Positions 26,048-33,759 of a DNA stretch of 64,000 nucleotides are shown here, piece after piece. A program made the position numbers and the translations under genes. The notes under the pieces are model-generated. The model made no database searches. It saw nothing but the letters and a program-made list of their open reading frames with translations, and was not told the DNA's origin. Each line of letters opens with the position of its first letter. Position 1 is the stretch's first letter. Source of the DNA: Patescibacteria group bacterium (lineage in GTDB: Bacteria; Patescibacteria; ABY1; UBA10025; JAHIVO01); the NCBI GenBank assembly GCA_028718605.1, contig JAQULM010000001.1:89420-153419 (forward strand), given 5' to 3'.

Positions 26048-26932
26048 ATGCAGCTGACGATCATCCCAACGTCAACGACCCACCACCTTGCTAAGAAGCT
26101 TGTGAACGCTCCCCATATCACAGTCATGGTTCCCGATACGAACAAGGACGGCACGTACTACTTCCCTGATGGCGAGCGGTATACGCGGCTTTCAAAAGTA
26201 AGTGAAATCAAAGACAGGGCGGTTATACTCCATGCAGGCCAGCCGCACCCGAATAAGGGTTTGGCGGAACTCGAGATGCTGGTTTCGATTCTCCACAATG
26301 CTGAAATTGACAATATCGAAATATTCTTTACCTATTTTCCGTATGGAATGCAAGACAAGGTGTTTGAACATGGCGAAACAAACGTCGCTGAAAATTTCCT
26401 CAAAAAACTGACATCCTATTATAAAGTCCGCCAGATTTACGCGATCGATGCCCATTTTCATGGCAGGCTGTGGGCGACAAACTATCCGTTCCACAATATT
26501 ACCGCATTGCCGCTCTTGAAACAGGCAGCGTTAAAACTTTACCCGGATATGGTTTTCTCAACTCCCGACGCTGGCTCCCACCGGCGAACCGGCATCTCAG
26601 GGACAAAAAAGAAGCGGATTCATTCATACCATACAGAAATCCATTCCGACGAGCAGTTCGGTCAGATGGTACAAGGTAAGATGGTCGGCGTCATCGACGA
26701 TCTGCTCGAAACAGGCGGCACCCTCGACCGGTTCTATGATACTGCCATAAAGTGCGGGGCACGTGATGTTGTTGCACTGATCACACACGGTGTTCTCGAA
26801 AGCGGCATCGACCGTATCACCCACAAATACAAACACCTGTTTTTGGCGAATACGATCGAACAAGAGCGAGCAAACGTTGATGTCTCCCCGCTTATCATTA
26901 AAACATTAGGTTCGCAGCAAACACTCTTATGA
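26048..26932 (+). CDS. Ribose-phosphate pyrophosphokinase family protein
   Basis: 294 residues. N- and C-terminal phosphoribosyltransferase-like halves: FPDGERYTRLS (ATP loop region), FFTYFPYGMQDKVFEHGE, AIDAHFH (metal-binding His block) and the PRPP loop VIDDLLETGGTL. Makes PRPP from ribose-5-phosphate and ATP, or is a close paralogue of that enzyme. Sequence drift from canonical PrsA (no KRR near residue 100) leaves the substrate slightly open. Its stop overlaps the start of the second HD gene (ATGA). Confidence 0.85.
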   Translation: MQLTIIPTSTTHHLAKKLVNAPHITVMVPDTNKDGTYYFPDGERYTRLSKVSEIKDRAVILHAGQPHPNKGLAELEMLVSILHNAEIDNIEIFFTYFPYGMQDKVFEHGETNVAENFLKKLTSYYKVRQIYAIDAHFHGRLWATNYPFHNITALPLLKQAALKLYPDMVFSTPDAGSHRRTGISGTKKKRIHSYHTEIHSDEQFGQMVQGKMVGVIDDLLETGGTLDRFYDTAIKCGARDVVALITHGVLESGIDRITHKYKHLFLANTIEQERANVDVSPLIIKTLGSQQTLL

Positions 26933-28137
26933 TCACGGGCAAACTGATCATTCGCCTGTTCGATCCCGCCAACATGCAGCGCTGGAACGACCAGATCCGC
27001 CCAGTCGAGCTTCGGGAGTTGGACAAACAAGCGCATAAAATGGTTATTGCGTATGTTCTCGGAAGGCTCTCCGAGCGCGAACCGAATTTCTCCTGGCGTT
27101 CAATCATCGAAGGCGGTATTTTTGAATACCTGCAGCGCCTGGTGCTCACCGATTTGAAGCCCCAGCTCTTTTACCGCATTAAACATAAACAAAAACGGTA
27201 CGACAGGCTGAATGCATGGGTATACCGGCAACTCGCACCCGAGCTGAATCCACTCGGTAAAGAATTCACGAAGCGTTTTCATTCCCATTTTAACAAACGT
27301 AATGCGATTACCGACGTTAACCGGCAGGTTTTAAATACCGCACACCTTGTAGCAACACGCTGGGAATTTAATATTATTAAACGTGCCAACCCCAACAGTG
27401 CTGAAATTGCTGATATCGGCCGCGAACTGAAAGCCCAGGAACAAGCAGCTGACGTCCGCCGCTTGCTGCGATTGCTTCAACCAGAAAAGAATTATGGTCG
27501 TTTCATCGACCTGTGCGGAACGCTTCGTTTCCAAGTGCGATGGAGCCATTTGCACCGCGAACCCCGCACGTCAGTACTCGGCCACATGCTTATCGTCGCT
27601 ATGCTGTCACACCTTCTCTCGCTGGAAATAGGCGCATGCGAAAAACGCATGGTCAATAATTACTTTACGGGGTTATTCCATGATCTTCCAGAAGTCCTCA
27701 CGAGGGATATTATCAATCCGGTCAAAATGTCTGTCCCTGGATTGCGGGATTTGATCCGCGATGAGGAACAAAAACGCATGCAGGAAAAAGTTTATACGCT
27801 CGTCCCTGCGTGGAAGCGTGATCTGAAATTTTACACCGACAGGGAATTTGAAACCGTCGTAATGAACAACGGCAAACGAATGCGCACAACAACTGATAGA
27901 ATCAACCGCTTGTATAATATGGATCAATACAATGCCCGCGACGGCGATCTAATCAAAGTTGCCGACAATCTTGCCGCATTTACCGAGGCTCACCTGGCCA
28001 TCCAGAATGGGATTGCCAACCCAACATTCATTGCAGCGCGTTCTGCGCTGGTCCGCCAATACAAGCACATCCAACTCGGCGGAATTCCTGTCGGTAAAAT
28101 TTTCGAGGAACTCCAGACGACGACAATGGTGCCATAA
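26929..28137 (+). CDS. Large HD-domain hydrolase
   Basis: 402 residues. Helical N-terminal half with a first HD-like region (RFHSHFNKRNAITDVNRQVLNTAHLVATRWEF reads partly degenerate) and a clear HD site at GLFHDLPEVLTRDIINPVK, plus a distal Asp in DGDLIKVADNLAAFTEA. It resembles the YfbR/HD_3 class in a longer architecture. Translationally coupled to the PRPP-synthetase-like gene, so the two probably act in one nucleotide pathway. Substrate not predictable. Confidence 0.78.
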   Translation: MITGKLIIRLFDPANMQRWNDQIRPVELRELDKQAHKMVIAYVLGRLSEREPNFSWRSIIEGGIFEYLQRLVLTDLKPQLFYRIKHKQKRYDRLNAWVYRQLAPELNPLGKEFTKRFHSHFNKRNAITDVNRQVLNTAHLVATRWEFNIIKRANPNSAEIADIGRELKAQEQAADVRRLLRLLQPEKNYGRFIDLCGTLRFQVRWSHLHREPRTSVLGHMLIVAMLSHLLSLEIGACEKRMVNNYFTGLFHDLPEVLTRDIINPVKMSVPGLRDLIRDEEQKRMQEKVYTLVPAWKRDLKFYTDREFETVVMNNGKRMRTTTDRINRLYNMDQYNARDGDLIKVADNLAAFTEAHLAIQNGIANPTFIAARSALVRQYKHIQLGGIPVGKIFEELQTTTMVP

Positions 28138-28202
28138 GCGCCCAGCGAATACCTTGAGCGTATCGATGAATCGCGGGACTTTTTTTTAGCTCCATAAAAT
28201 GG

Positions 28203-28208
28203 TATACT
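28203..28208 (+). promoter_or_regulatory. Extended -10 promoter of the ABC transporter genes
   Basis: ATGGTATACT gives TGn plus TATACT, preceded by an eight-T tract. It lies 17 bases before the ATG of the ATPase gene. Confidence 0.5.
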
Positions 28209-28225
28209 AGAAATCACACTGCCGT

Positions 28226-28903
28226 ATGCAACAGCAAGAAACAATTATTCAAGTTAATAAAATTTTCAAGACATACCGTCTTGGAGAAGTGCACGTGCCT
28301 GCGCTGAAGAATGTTTCCCTTACTATCCACAAGGGTGATTTTTTGATAATTACCGGCAGAAATGGTTCGGGAAAATCGACGTTGCTCCGGCAGCTTGGGC
28401 TTCTCGATAAGCCAGATTCGGGCGAAATTCTCCTGAAAAACAAAGACGTAACGAAAATGCCTGAACGGGAACGGGCGTCTATACGCTTAAAACGTTTAGG
28501 ATATATTTTCCAAGAATATGCGCTCATCGCCGAACTGTCAGCCGTCGAGAATGTCATGCTGCCTGCAATGATGCTTGAATCATCTGCGTCCTGCCGGAAA
28601 CGTGCCATTGAAGTACTGAAAAAAGTCGGCCTGGAATATAAAATTAAAAACCTACCTCGCCAGCTCTCAGGTGGAGAACAGCAAAAAGTCGCAATCGCAC
28701 GCGCCCTCATCAACCATCCGGAAGTGATCTTTGCCGATGAACCGACGGCAAACCTGGATTCAATCGCTGCGAAAGACGTACTGAAAGTTTTCAAAAGGCT
28801 CAATGAACACGATCAGTCGACAATTGTCATGATTACCCACGAGGAAGAAGAAACTGCATACGGCCACCGCATTATTAAACTCGCTGACGGCTCACTTGTA
28901 TGA
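28226..28903 (+). CDS. ABC transporter ATP-binding protein (MacB/LolD type)
   Basis: 225 residues. Walker A GRNGSGKST, Q-loop FQEYALIAELSAVENVM, signature LSGGEQQKVAIARAL, Walker B VIFADEPTANLD and the H-loop MITHEEE. Energises the FtsX-like permease encoded next; the two genes overlap by an ATGA. Such pairs export lipoproteins, peptides or drugs, or drive mechanotransmission. The cargo cannot be inferred. Confidence 0.95.
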   Translation: MQQQETIIQVNKIFKTYRLGEVHVPALKNVSLTIHKGDFLIITGRNGSGKSTLLRQLGLLDKPDSGEILLKNKDVTKMPERERASIRLKRLGYIFQEYALIAELSAVENVMLPAMMLESSASCRKRAIEVLKKVGLEYKIKNLPRQLSGGEQQKVAIARALINHPEVIFADEPTANLDSIAAKDVLKVFKRLNEHDQSTIVMITHEEEETAYGHRIIKLADGSLV

Positions 28904-30111
28904 AAGCTGAATACAAAATCCCTTTTATCTTGTCTTGGAAACACCTGCTGCGAAGCAATAAATGGACGCTGTCGCTCATCATTTTTTTCATGTCAATCGC
29001 TTTCATTAACATGATTTTTGTTCCGTCTCTCTTCAACGGCATTGTCGATGGGTTTAATAAACAGATCATCACTACCACGACCGGCAATATTCTCATAACG
29101 CCACGCGATGGCAAAGACTTTATCAGCGACAGTTCCGAAACTATCAATCGTATTGAATCAACAGATGGAGTGACTGCAGCAAGCGCGCAAATGCTCGTTC
29201 CGGGCACACTGAAATTCGACGGAAAGAAGGGCTCATGGTCCATCTATGCAATCAATCCTGACCAAGAAAAAAAAGTTACGACCGTATCTGAGAAAATCAT
29301 CGATGGTGAGTACCTCGATCCTTCTGACGAAACCGGAATTTTATTGGGAAACGATATCACCAGTACTGAAACGACAAACGAGGGGGATAATCCGTTTTCA
29401 CTGAAAGGTGCCAGCGTCGGAGATACGGTTGCGGTTATTTTCGGCAACACTGAGTACGAATTTACGATCAGGGGAATTTTTAAAACTAAATTTAATACCG
29501 CAGACCAGCGTGGCTTTATTACCCAAGAAGCGCTTAAAAAAATGAATCCTGGATATGTCGACGAAGCAACGTCAATCTCGGTTACCATTAACCTTGAGGG
29601 TGATGAAGAAAACGTCATGCAGTCACTCAAAGACCGTGGCGTTCGTGAAAATATCTATAGTTGGCAGCAGGCTAGCTCACTGATGAGTTCTGTCAGTGAT
29701 AGTTTTCTCAGCATAAATGTTATTCTATCGATTTTCGGCGTGCTTATTGCCGCCATTACTGTGTTCATAGTCATTTACATTGACATCTCTTCGAGGCGGC
29801 AAGAAATCGGCATCCTCCGTGCCATCGGCATACGCCCGTACTTGATTCGGGCAATGTATATTATTCTCTCTGCGGTATATTCCGTAGCGGGCGTTTTACT
29901 TGGAACCGTCCTCTTTTTTGCAATCATCGTGCCCTATTTTAACGCGCATCCGTTTGTCCTCCCAATCGCAGACGCGAAACTGCTCGTCAACCCTGGAGAT
30001 TTTATTGCACGGCTTGAAACGCTGATATGGGTTGCAATCGCCGCCGGCCTCGTTCCGGCAGTAACAATAACCCGCACCAAGCTCCTCGATGCGATCTGGG
30101 GCAGTAAATAA
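28900..30111 (+). CDS. FtsX/MacB-like ABC transporter permease
   Basis: 403 residues. TM1 at about 25-48, a large extracellular MacB periplasmic-core-like domain (about 50-265), then three C-terminal TM helices (about 280-310, 325-355, 370-395) with the coupling segment SSRRQEIGILRAIGIRP, the FtsX family hallmark. It works with the ATPase it overlaps as a type VII ABC system. Confidence 0.93.
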   Translation: MKAEYKIPFILSWKHLLRSNKWTLSLIIFFMSIAFINMIFVPSLFNGIVDGFNKQIITTTTGNILITPRDGKDFISDSSETINRIESTDGVTAASAQMLVPGTLKFDGKKGSWSIYAINPDQEKKVTTVSEKIIDGEYLDPSDETGILLGNDITSTETTNEGDNPFSLKGASVGDTVAVIFGNTEYEFTIRGIFKTKFNTADQRGFITQEALKKMNPGYVDEATSISVTINLEGDEENVMQSLKDRGVRENIYSWQQASSLMSSVSDSFLSINVILSIFGVLIAAITVFIVIYIDISSRRQEIGILRAIGIRPYLIRAMYIILSAVYSVAGVLLGTVLFFAIIVPYFNAHPFVLPIADAKLLVNPGDFIARLETLIWVAIAAGLVPAVTITRTKLLDAIWGSK

Positions 30112-30121
30112 CATTCCCCGT

Positions 30122-31045
30122 ATGCCACATTCGCTGTGGGCAAACTTGCCACGGCCGGTCATCTGCCTGGCCCCCATGGATGGCTATACAGACAGCGCCT
30201 TTCGGCGTACCTGTAAAACGGTGAATCGGAACATTGTTGTGTTCACCGAATTCGTTTCGGCTGATGGCTTGCACCACAAAGCAAAAAAATTGCAAGAAAA
30301 ACTTCGATTCCATAATCAAGAACATCCGATCATCGCCCAGATTTTCGGAAAAAACGCCGAGTCATACATAACGGCGGCGAAATACTGTGAAACGCTTGGA
30401 TTTGACGGAATCGACATTAACATGGGATGCCCATCGAAAAAGGTTGTAAAATCAGAACACGGCGTCGCTTTAAGGAAAAAACCAGACCTTGCATACCGGC
30501 TGATCGAAAGCATTTCGACGGCGACAAAACTGCCCATTTCCGTAAAAACACGCCTCGGATGGGATAGCGCAGACGATCTTATCACATTTGGAAAAGGCGT
30601 AGAAAACGCAGGTGCCCAGCTTATCACGGTTCATGGAAGAACGTATAAGCAAGGGTTCTCCGACCATGCAGATTTTAACCCACTCTACGCCCTGAAACGG
30701 GAACTAACGATTCCGGTCATCGGCAATGGGGATATTGCGGATATGAGCGATGGAATGAAAAAACTTGGCAACCTTGACGGTTTCATGATCGGACGTGCAT
30801 CAATCGGCAATCCGTGGGTTTTTGCCAAATTGCATCCAGCGAACTTCAGTGATAAAATCGCCTTGATACTCAAACATGCAGAACTTCTCTGGCAATTGAA
30901 AGGCGAAAAAGTTGCTATGCTTGAAATTCGCAAGCATCTCCTCGCATACGTGAAGGGTTTACCGAACGCCTCAGAATACAGAAGTAAACTTGTGCAAGTA
31001 ACCTCCATTAATGAAATCCATGGTATACTCAAGGCGCTCGAATGA
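30122..31045 (+). CDS. dus: tRNA-dihydrouridine synthase
   Basis: 307 residues from MPHSLWANLPRP; an upstream in-frame start lies within the permease gene. FMN-binding TIM barrel with APMDGYTDSAFRRT, the catalytic Cys in NMGCPSKK, and VHGRT plus GNGDI phosphate-binding blocks. It reduces uridines in tRNA D-loops. The subfamily (DusA/B/C) is not assigned. Confidence 0.92.
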   Translation: MPHSLWANLPRPVICLAPMDGYTDSAFRRTCKTVNRNIVVFTEFVSADGLHHKAKKLQEKLRFHNQEHPIIAQIFGKNAESYITAAKYCETLGFDGIDINMGCPSKKVVKSEHGVALRKKPDLAYRLIESISTATKLPISVKTRLGWDSADDLITFGKGVENAGAQLITVHGRTYKQGFSDHADFNPLYALKRELTIPVIGNGDIADMSDGMKKLGNLDGFMIGRASIGNPWVFAKLHPANFSDKIALILKHAELLWQLKGEKVAMLEIRKHLLAYVKGLPNASEYRSKLVQVTSINEIHGILKALE

Positions 31046-31066
31046 ATTACAATTCTATAAAACAAT

Positions 31067-31876
31067 ATGATCGGCCATCTGATTTATTCATACCAGCATC
31101 TTGACGACGCGCGGATTCAGCAGGAAATTTCGAGAAAATTGTACGCACCAGCGTTCGGCGGTGTCCATACCGTCCATGTTCACAACCAACATCCCAGCTT
31201 CCCCTGCCGGAAGTACCTCGAAGACGTTTTTATCGAACAAAAAAATCGCGGCCATTTTCAAGGCGCGTGTGATGCCATCAACCGTGGTATTGCCTACTTT
31301 CAAACGAAGGGACCGAAGGCCATACACTACGTAATCGTAACAGCTGCTGATACATGGTGCATCAACGTACGATTCTTGAAAAAGCTCCTCAACGAGATGG
31401 AACGAAATGCAAAAGTGATCGCCGCCTCATCCTGGAGCAAGACGCAGTACCCAGTCCCAATCCGTGGTTTTTCAACCGATTTTTTTATCATCGACATCCG
31501 CTGGATACGGCAAACACGAGTGTTCCCCTTGCATTTCAACCAATTCAAGCAGAAATTTAAGGACCTCTTCACCGTACTTTGGCAAATGCCAAACCTTGAA
31601 ATGGCGTTCCAGTACCAATACAGCGCATACTTCATGAATACCTACCACGATAATGATATCTGGATCACTCGGGATAAGCTCCTAGAAAGAATTACCGAAC
31701 GCGAGCCGATCCACCGACCAAATGGTACGCGAATCAATGACTGGCCGACAATCGGGCTCTATACCAATCCAGAGCCAACAACAAAGCGCCGGGCATTGAT
31801 TAATAACAAGCTCATGCTCGGTCCGCATGCGAAAAAGCTTATTCAAACGAACAAACCTAACTACTACAACCATTAA
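31067..31876 (+). CDS. Conserved protein of unknown function, possible nucleotide-sugar-binding fold
   Basis: 269 residues, soluble. Features: many aromatic and His residues, a segment AIHYVIVTAADTWCINVRFLKKLL that looks like a Rossmann or GT-A strand with a DxW element, and FSTDFFIIDIRWI that may be another core strand. A glycosyltransferase-A-like enzyme is possible but I see no firm DXD motif. It follows dus by 21 bases and its TAA is joined to the ATG of the next gene, so the two are coupled. Confidence 0.6.
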   Translation: MIGHLIYSYQHLDDARIQQEISRKLYAPAFGGVHTVHVHNQHPSFPCRKYLEDVFIEQKNRGHFQGACDAINRGIAYFQTKGPKAIHYVIVTAADTWCINVRFLKKLLNEMERNAKVIAASSWSKTQYPVPIRGFSTDFFIIDIRWIRQTRVFPLHFNQFKQKFKDLFTVLWQMPNLEMAFQYQYSAYFMNTYHDNDIWITRDKLLERITEREPIHRPNGTRINDWPTIGLYTNPEPTTKRRALINNKLMLGPHAKKLIQTNKPNYYNH

Positions 31877-32311
31877 ATGGGCACATTTCTCATTTTTATC
31901 TGGATATATGCCGCAATGGTCGCTACAGCGTTCTGGGAAGCGTACGTGGAAGGCAGGAACGCCTGGGATCGCGGTAAACTTGGGTGGAAAATCAAGGTTG
32001 GTAACTATACATTCACTGCCTACCATTTTTTCCTGTTTGCTGTCATGTGGCCATTGCTGCTCACGCTCCCCTTTATCATGTTTGGCTGGGACAAACGGCT
32101 TTTCGGGATTGTTGTAAGCGCATTCGCGTCTGGTTCGGTGCTCGAAGACTTTCTGTGGTATGTCGTCAACCCAGCCGTTAAGCTGTCAGAATTGAATACG
32201 GATTTCGCGAACTACTACCCACGCGTGCGGATTGGTAATCTTCGGATTCCTGTGTTTTACTTTATTGGAATCGCGGTTTCGATACTGTCCTGGCTCCTCC
32301 TCTGGAGGTAG
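31877..32311 (+). CDS. Small polytopic membrane protein, function unknown
   Basis: 144 residues with four hydrophobic segments (about 1-20, 45-68, 72-95, 118-143). It starts directly at the stop of the preceding gene (TAAATG), so it is translationally coupled to that unknown cytosolic protein. WDKRLFG, YVVNPA and NYYPRVRIGNLRIPVFY form the loops. No family recognised. Confidence 0.68.
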   Translation: MGTFLIFIWIYAAMVATAFWEAYVEGRNAWDRGKLGWKIKVGNYTFTAYHFFLFAVMWPLLLTLPFIMFGWDKRLFGIVVSAFASGSVLEDFLWYVVNPAVKLSELNTDFANYYPRVRIGNLRIPVFYFIGIAVSILSWLLLWR

Positions 32312-32343
32312 CGCCAATCTCTGCGGCAACCGACAACAAGTGG

Positions 32344-32372
32344 TTGACAGATATATTGGGTTTCTATAAAAT
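32344..32372 (+). promoter_or_regulatory. Promoter of the tRNA operon
   Basis: TTGACA, 17-base spacer, TAAAAT. It is the only strong promoter between the membrane-protein gene and the three tRNAs. Confidence 0.8.
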
Positions 32373-32383
32373 ACAAAAAAACT

Positions 32384-32445
32384 CGGGCTCTCACACACGC
32401 GGCCGGCCACACCGCAAAAACGGGATTGATTCCCGTGAGAGCCCG
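32384..32445. repeat. Strong hairpin between the tRNA promoter and the first tRNA
   Basis: Perfect 11-bp stem CGGGCTCTCAC/GTGAGAGCCCG enclosing two smaller stems (GCGG/CCGC and GGGA/TCCC), a three-way-junction shape. On the plus strand it lies in the tRNA leader and is followed by A-runs. On the minus strand it is followed by seven U, so it may also stop transcription coming from the PfkB gene. Either use, or both, is possible. Confidence 0.6.
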
Positions 32446-32463
32446 AAAAAATTGCTCTGAAGA

Positions 32464-32538
32464 GGCAGGGTGGAGCAGTCTGGTTAGCTCGTCGGGCCCA
32501 TAACCCGAAGGTCGCGGGTTCAAATCCCTCCCCTGCCC
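32464..32538 (+). tRNA. Initiator tRNA-Met (CAU)
   Basis: Cloverleaf with acceptor GGCAGGG/CCCTGCC, D-arm GAGC/GCTC, anticodon stem TCGGG/CCCGA and T-arm. The three consecutive G:C pairs next to the anticodon loop mark it as initiator. Two departures: the anticodon loop reads CCCATAA, so C replaces the near-universal U33, and position 1:72 is a G:C pair instead of the usual initiator mismatch. CCA is not encoded. Confidence 0.92.
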
Positions 32539-32546
32539 TTACTTTT

Positions 32547-32563
32547 GCCCACGAATCGTGGGC
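32547..32563 (+). repeat. Spacer hairpin between tRNA-fMet and tRNA-His
   Basis: GCCCACGA-A-TCGTGGGC, an 8-bp stem with a one-base centre, in the 41-base spacer. Probably a processing signal in the polycistronic tRNA precursor; no U-run. Confidence 0.5.
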
Positions 32564-32579
32564 GTATCTTAAAGGGAAC

Positions 32580-32654
32580 GGGCGATATAGCTCAGTCTGG
32601 TAGAGCGCCTGTCTGTGGATCAGGTTGTCGGCAGTTTAAATCTGCTTATCGCCC
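32580..32654 (+). tRNA. tRNA-His (GUG)
   Basis: Includes the His identity pair G-1:C73 (G at the first base, then GGCGATA/TATCGCC). Anticodon loop CTGTGGA. The T-loop reads TTTAAAT, so the normally invariant C56 is U. The anticodon stem has one U-U mismatch next to the loop. CCA is not encoded. Confidence 0.9.
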
Positions 32655-32669
32655 CATTCTTTCAAAAAT

Positions 32670-32772
32670 GCCGCTGTAGTTCAGCTGGTAGAGCAGTGGA
32701 CTGTGTCCCTACGGGACATCTCACGCAGGGAGAAAAATCCAAAGGACAGGGGTTCGATTCCCTCCAGCGGCA
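32670..32772 (+). tRNA. tRNA-Phe (GAA) interrupted by a 30-nt insert in the anticodon loop
   Basis: The 5' part (GCCGCTG acceptor, D-arm GTTC/GAGC, anticodon 5' stem GTGGA, then CTG) and 3' part (AAAATCC..., T-arm TTCGATT loop, CAGCGGC acceptor, A73) join into a 73-nt tRNA. Its anticodon loop would be CTGAAAA, the canonical bacterial tRNA-Phe loop. Between G34 and A35 lie 30 extra bases (32704-32733). Class II tRNA-Tyr and a second tRNA-His were considered and fit less well. Positions 27:43 and 49:65 are mismatched, so decay is possible, but the rest is intact. The insert is far too short for a group I intron. Confidence 0.8.
32704..32733 (+). other. 30-nt insert (mini-intron candidate) in tRNA-Phe
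   Basis: Two adjacent 15-nt hairpins: TGTCCC-TAC-GGGACA (6 bp) and TCTC-ACGCAGG-GAGA (4 bp). The outer TCCC and GGGA can also pair across the insert. The boundary may shift by a base in the flanking A-run. It must be removed, or tolerated, for the tRNA to decode Phe. Confidence 0.6.
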
Positions 32773-32782
32773 TTGCATTCAC

Positions 32783-32806
32783 GGCCTCGCCCCCAGAGGC
32801 CTTTTT
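32783..32806 (+). terminator. Terminator of the tRNA operon
   Basis: GGCCTC/GAGGCC stem, 7-base loop, five T. It abuts the convergent PfkB stop codon. Confidence 0.85.
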
Positions 32807-32808
32807 GC

Positions 32809-33747
32809 TTATTCCAATCGTTCACGAAAATTGACGTAGTACCGCCTACACACATCTTTCCAGGTGAATGAATGTGTCTGCGTACCGTATTTCTCAACCG
32901 TGTATACGCTTACAACGGACGCCAAGCGGCCAATAACCGGCAGTGGATATCCCCGGAGGAATCCTGCGATCAAACCGGCACGGTACGCATCACCGGCGCC
33001 GGTCGGATCAGACGTGTTCTTGGGACGTGCGGCCTGAATACGGCATGCGCGTGTTGCTGTTGTAATCACCGAGCCCTTCTTGCCGTACGTCGTTATAACC
33101 ACTTCAGTCGCCTTCAGGAGCTGCTGCATATTCCAATGCGTCTTTTTTTGGATTAATGACAGCTCGTAATCATTTGAAACAAGCGCACGGGATCCTTGTA
33201 TTCCCTGAATAATATCGGCTGCGCGCAATGACGTCAGTTGCTGGCCGGGATCGTAGATATACGGAACCGAGGCTTTCTTTAATTCACGCGGTAGTACGCG
33301 CATATCCCTGTTATTACCCGGCGAGACAATAGCCATCGACATGCCGTGAAGTGCTGCCCGGCTGATTTTCCTGCACTGCCGAACCATTGCCCCCGGGAAA
33401 AAACCCGTGATCTGGTTATCGTCCTGGTCGGTAATCACATATGCCGACGTCGTTGGGATATCCAAACAGCCCGTGCTGCAGTCCAGTCTCATCCCGTTTT
33501 TCCGGCACCAACGTTTGTATTCGCCAAAATCGCTTCCGTATGCCGAAGCAATAAACGGCGTTACACCGAGAAGCGCGAGATTATATGCGATATTGCCGGC
33601 AGTCCCCCCAAAACCCTGGCGGAACGTGCGTACGGTGAAACTGACGCTCAAGGAATGAATTTTATCGGGGAGTATATGGTCCCGAAAACGACCGGGGAAA
33701 TCCATGATCCGGTCATATGCCAGCGATCCAGAAACCAAAACCCTCAT
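32809..33747 (-). CDS. PfkB-family sugar or nucleoside kinase
   Basis: 312 residues, ribokinase fold. The N-terminal substrate region is GFGGTAGNIAYNLALLG, and the C-terminal PfkB signature 2 is DPTGAGDAYRAGLIAGFL with catalytic Asp. Closest in layout to adenosine/inosine-guanosine kinases and related sugar kinases of CPR and archaea, which feed nucleoside ribose into central metabolism. It begins the minus-strand energy block by position. Substrate undefined. Confidence 0.88.
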   Translation of the reverse strand: MRVLVSGSLAYDRIMDFPGRFRDHILPDKIHSLSVSFTVRTFRQGFGGTAGNIAYNLALLGVTPFIASAYGSDFGEYKRWCRKNGMRLDCSTGCLDIPTTSAYVITDQDDNQITGFFPGAMVRQCRKISRAALHGMSMAIVSPGNNRDMRVLPRELKKASVPYIYDPGQQLTSLRAADIIQGIQGSRALVSNDYELSLIQKKTHWNMQQLLKATEVVITTYGKKGSVITTATRACRIQAARPKNTSDPTGAGDAYRAGLIAGFLRGYPLPVIGRLASVVSVYTVEKYGTQTHSFTWKDVCRRYYVNFRERLE

Positions 33748-33759
33748 AGTTTTTCGAAA

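Noticed and set aside
32670..32772. Third tRNA read as class II tRNA-Tyr or as a second tRNA-His
   Set aside because: A Tyr reading needs a long variable arm after the anticodon stem, and a His reading needs G-1:C73; neither fits, whereas removing 30 nt gives a canonical Phe loop.
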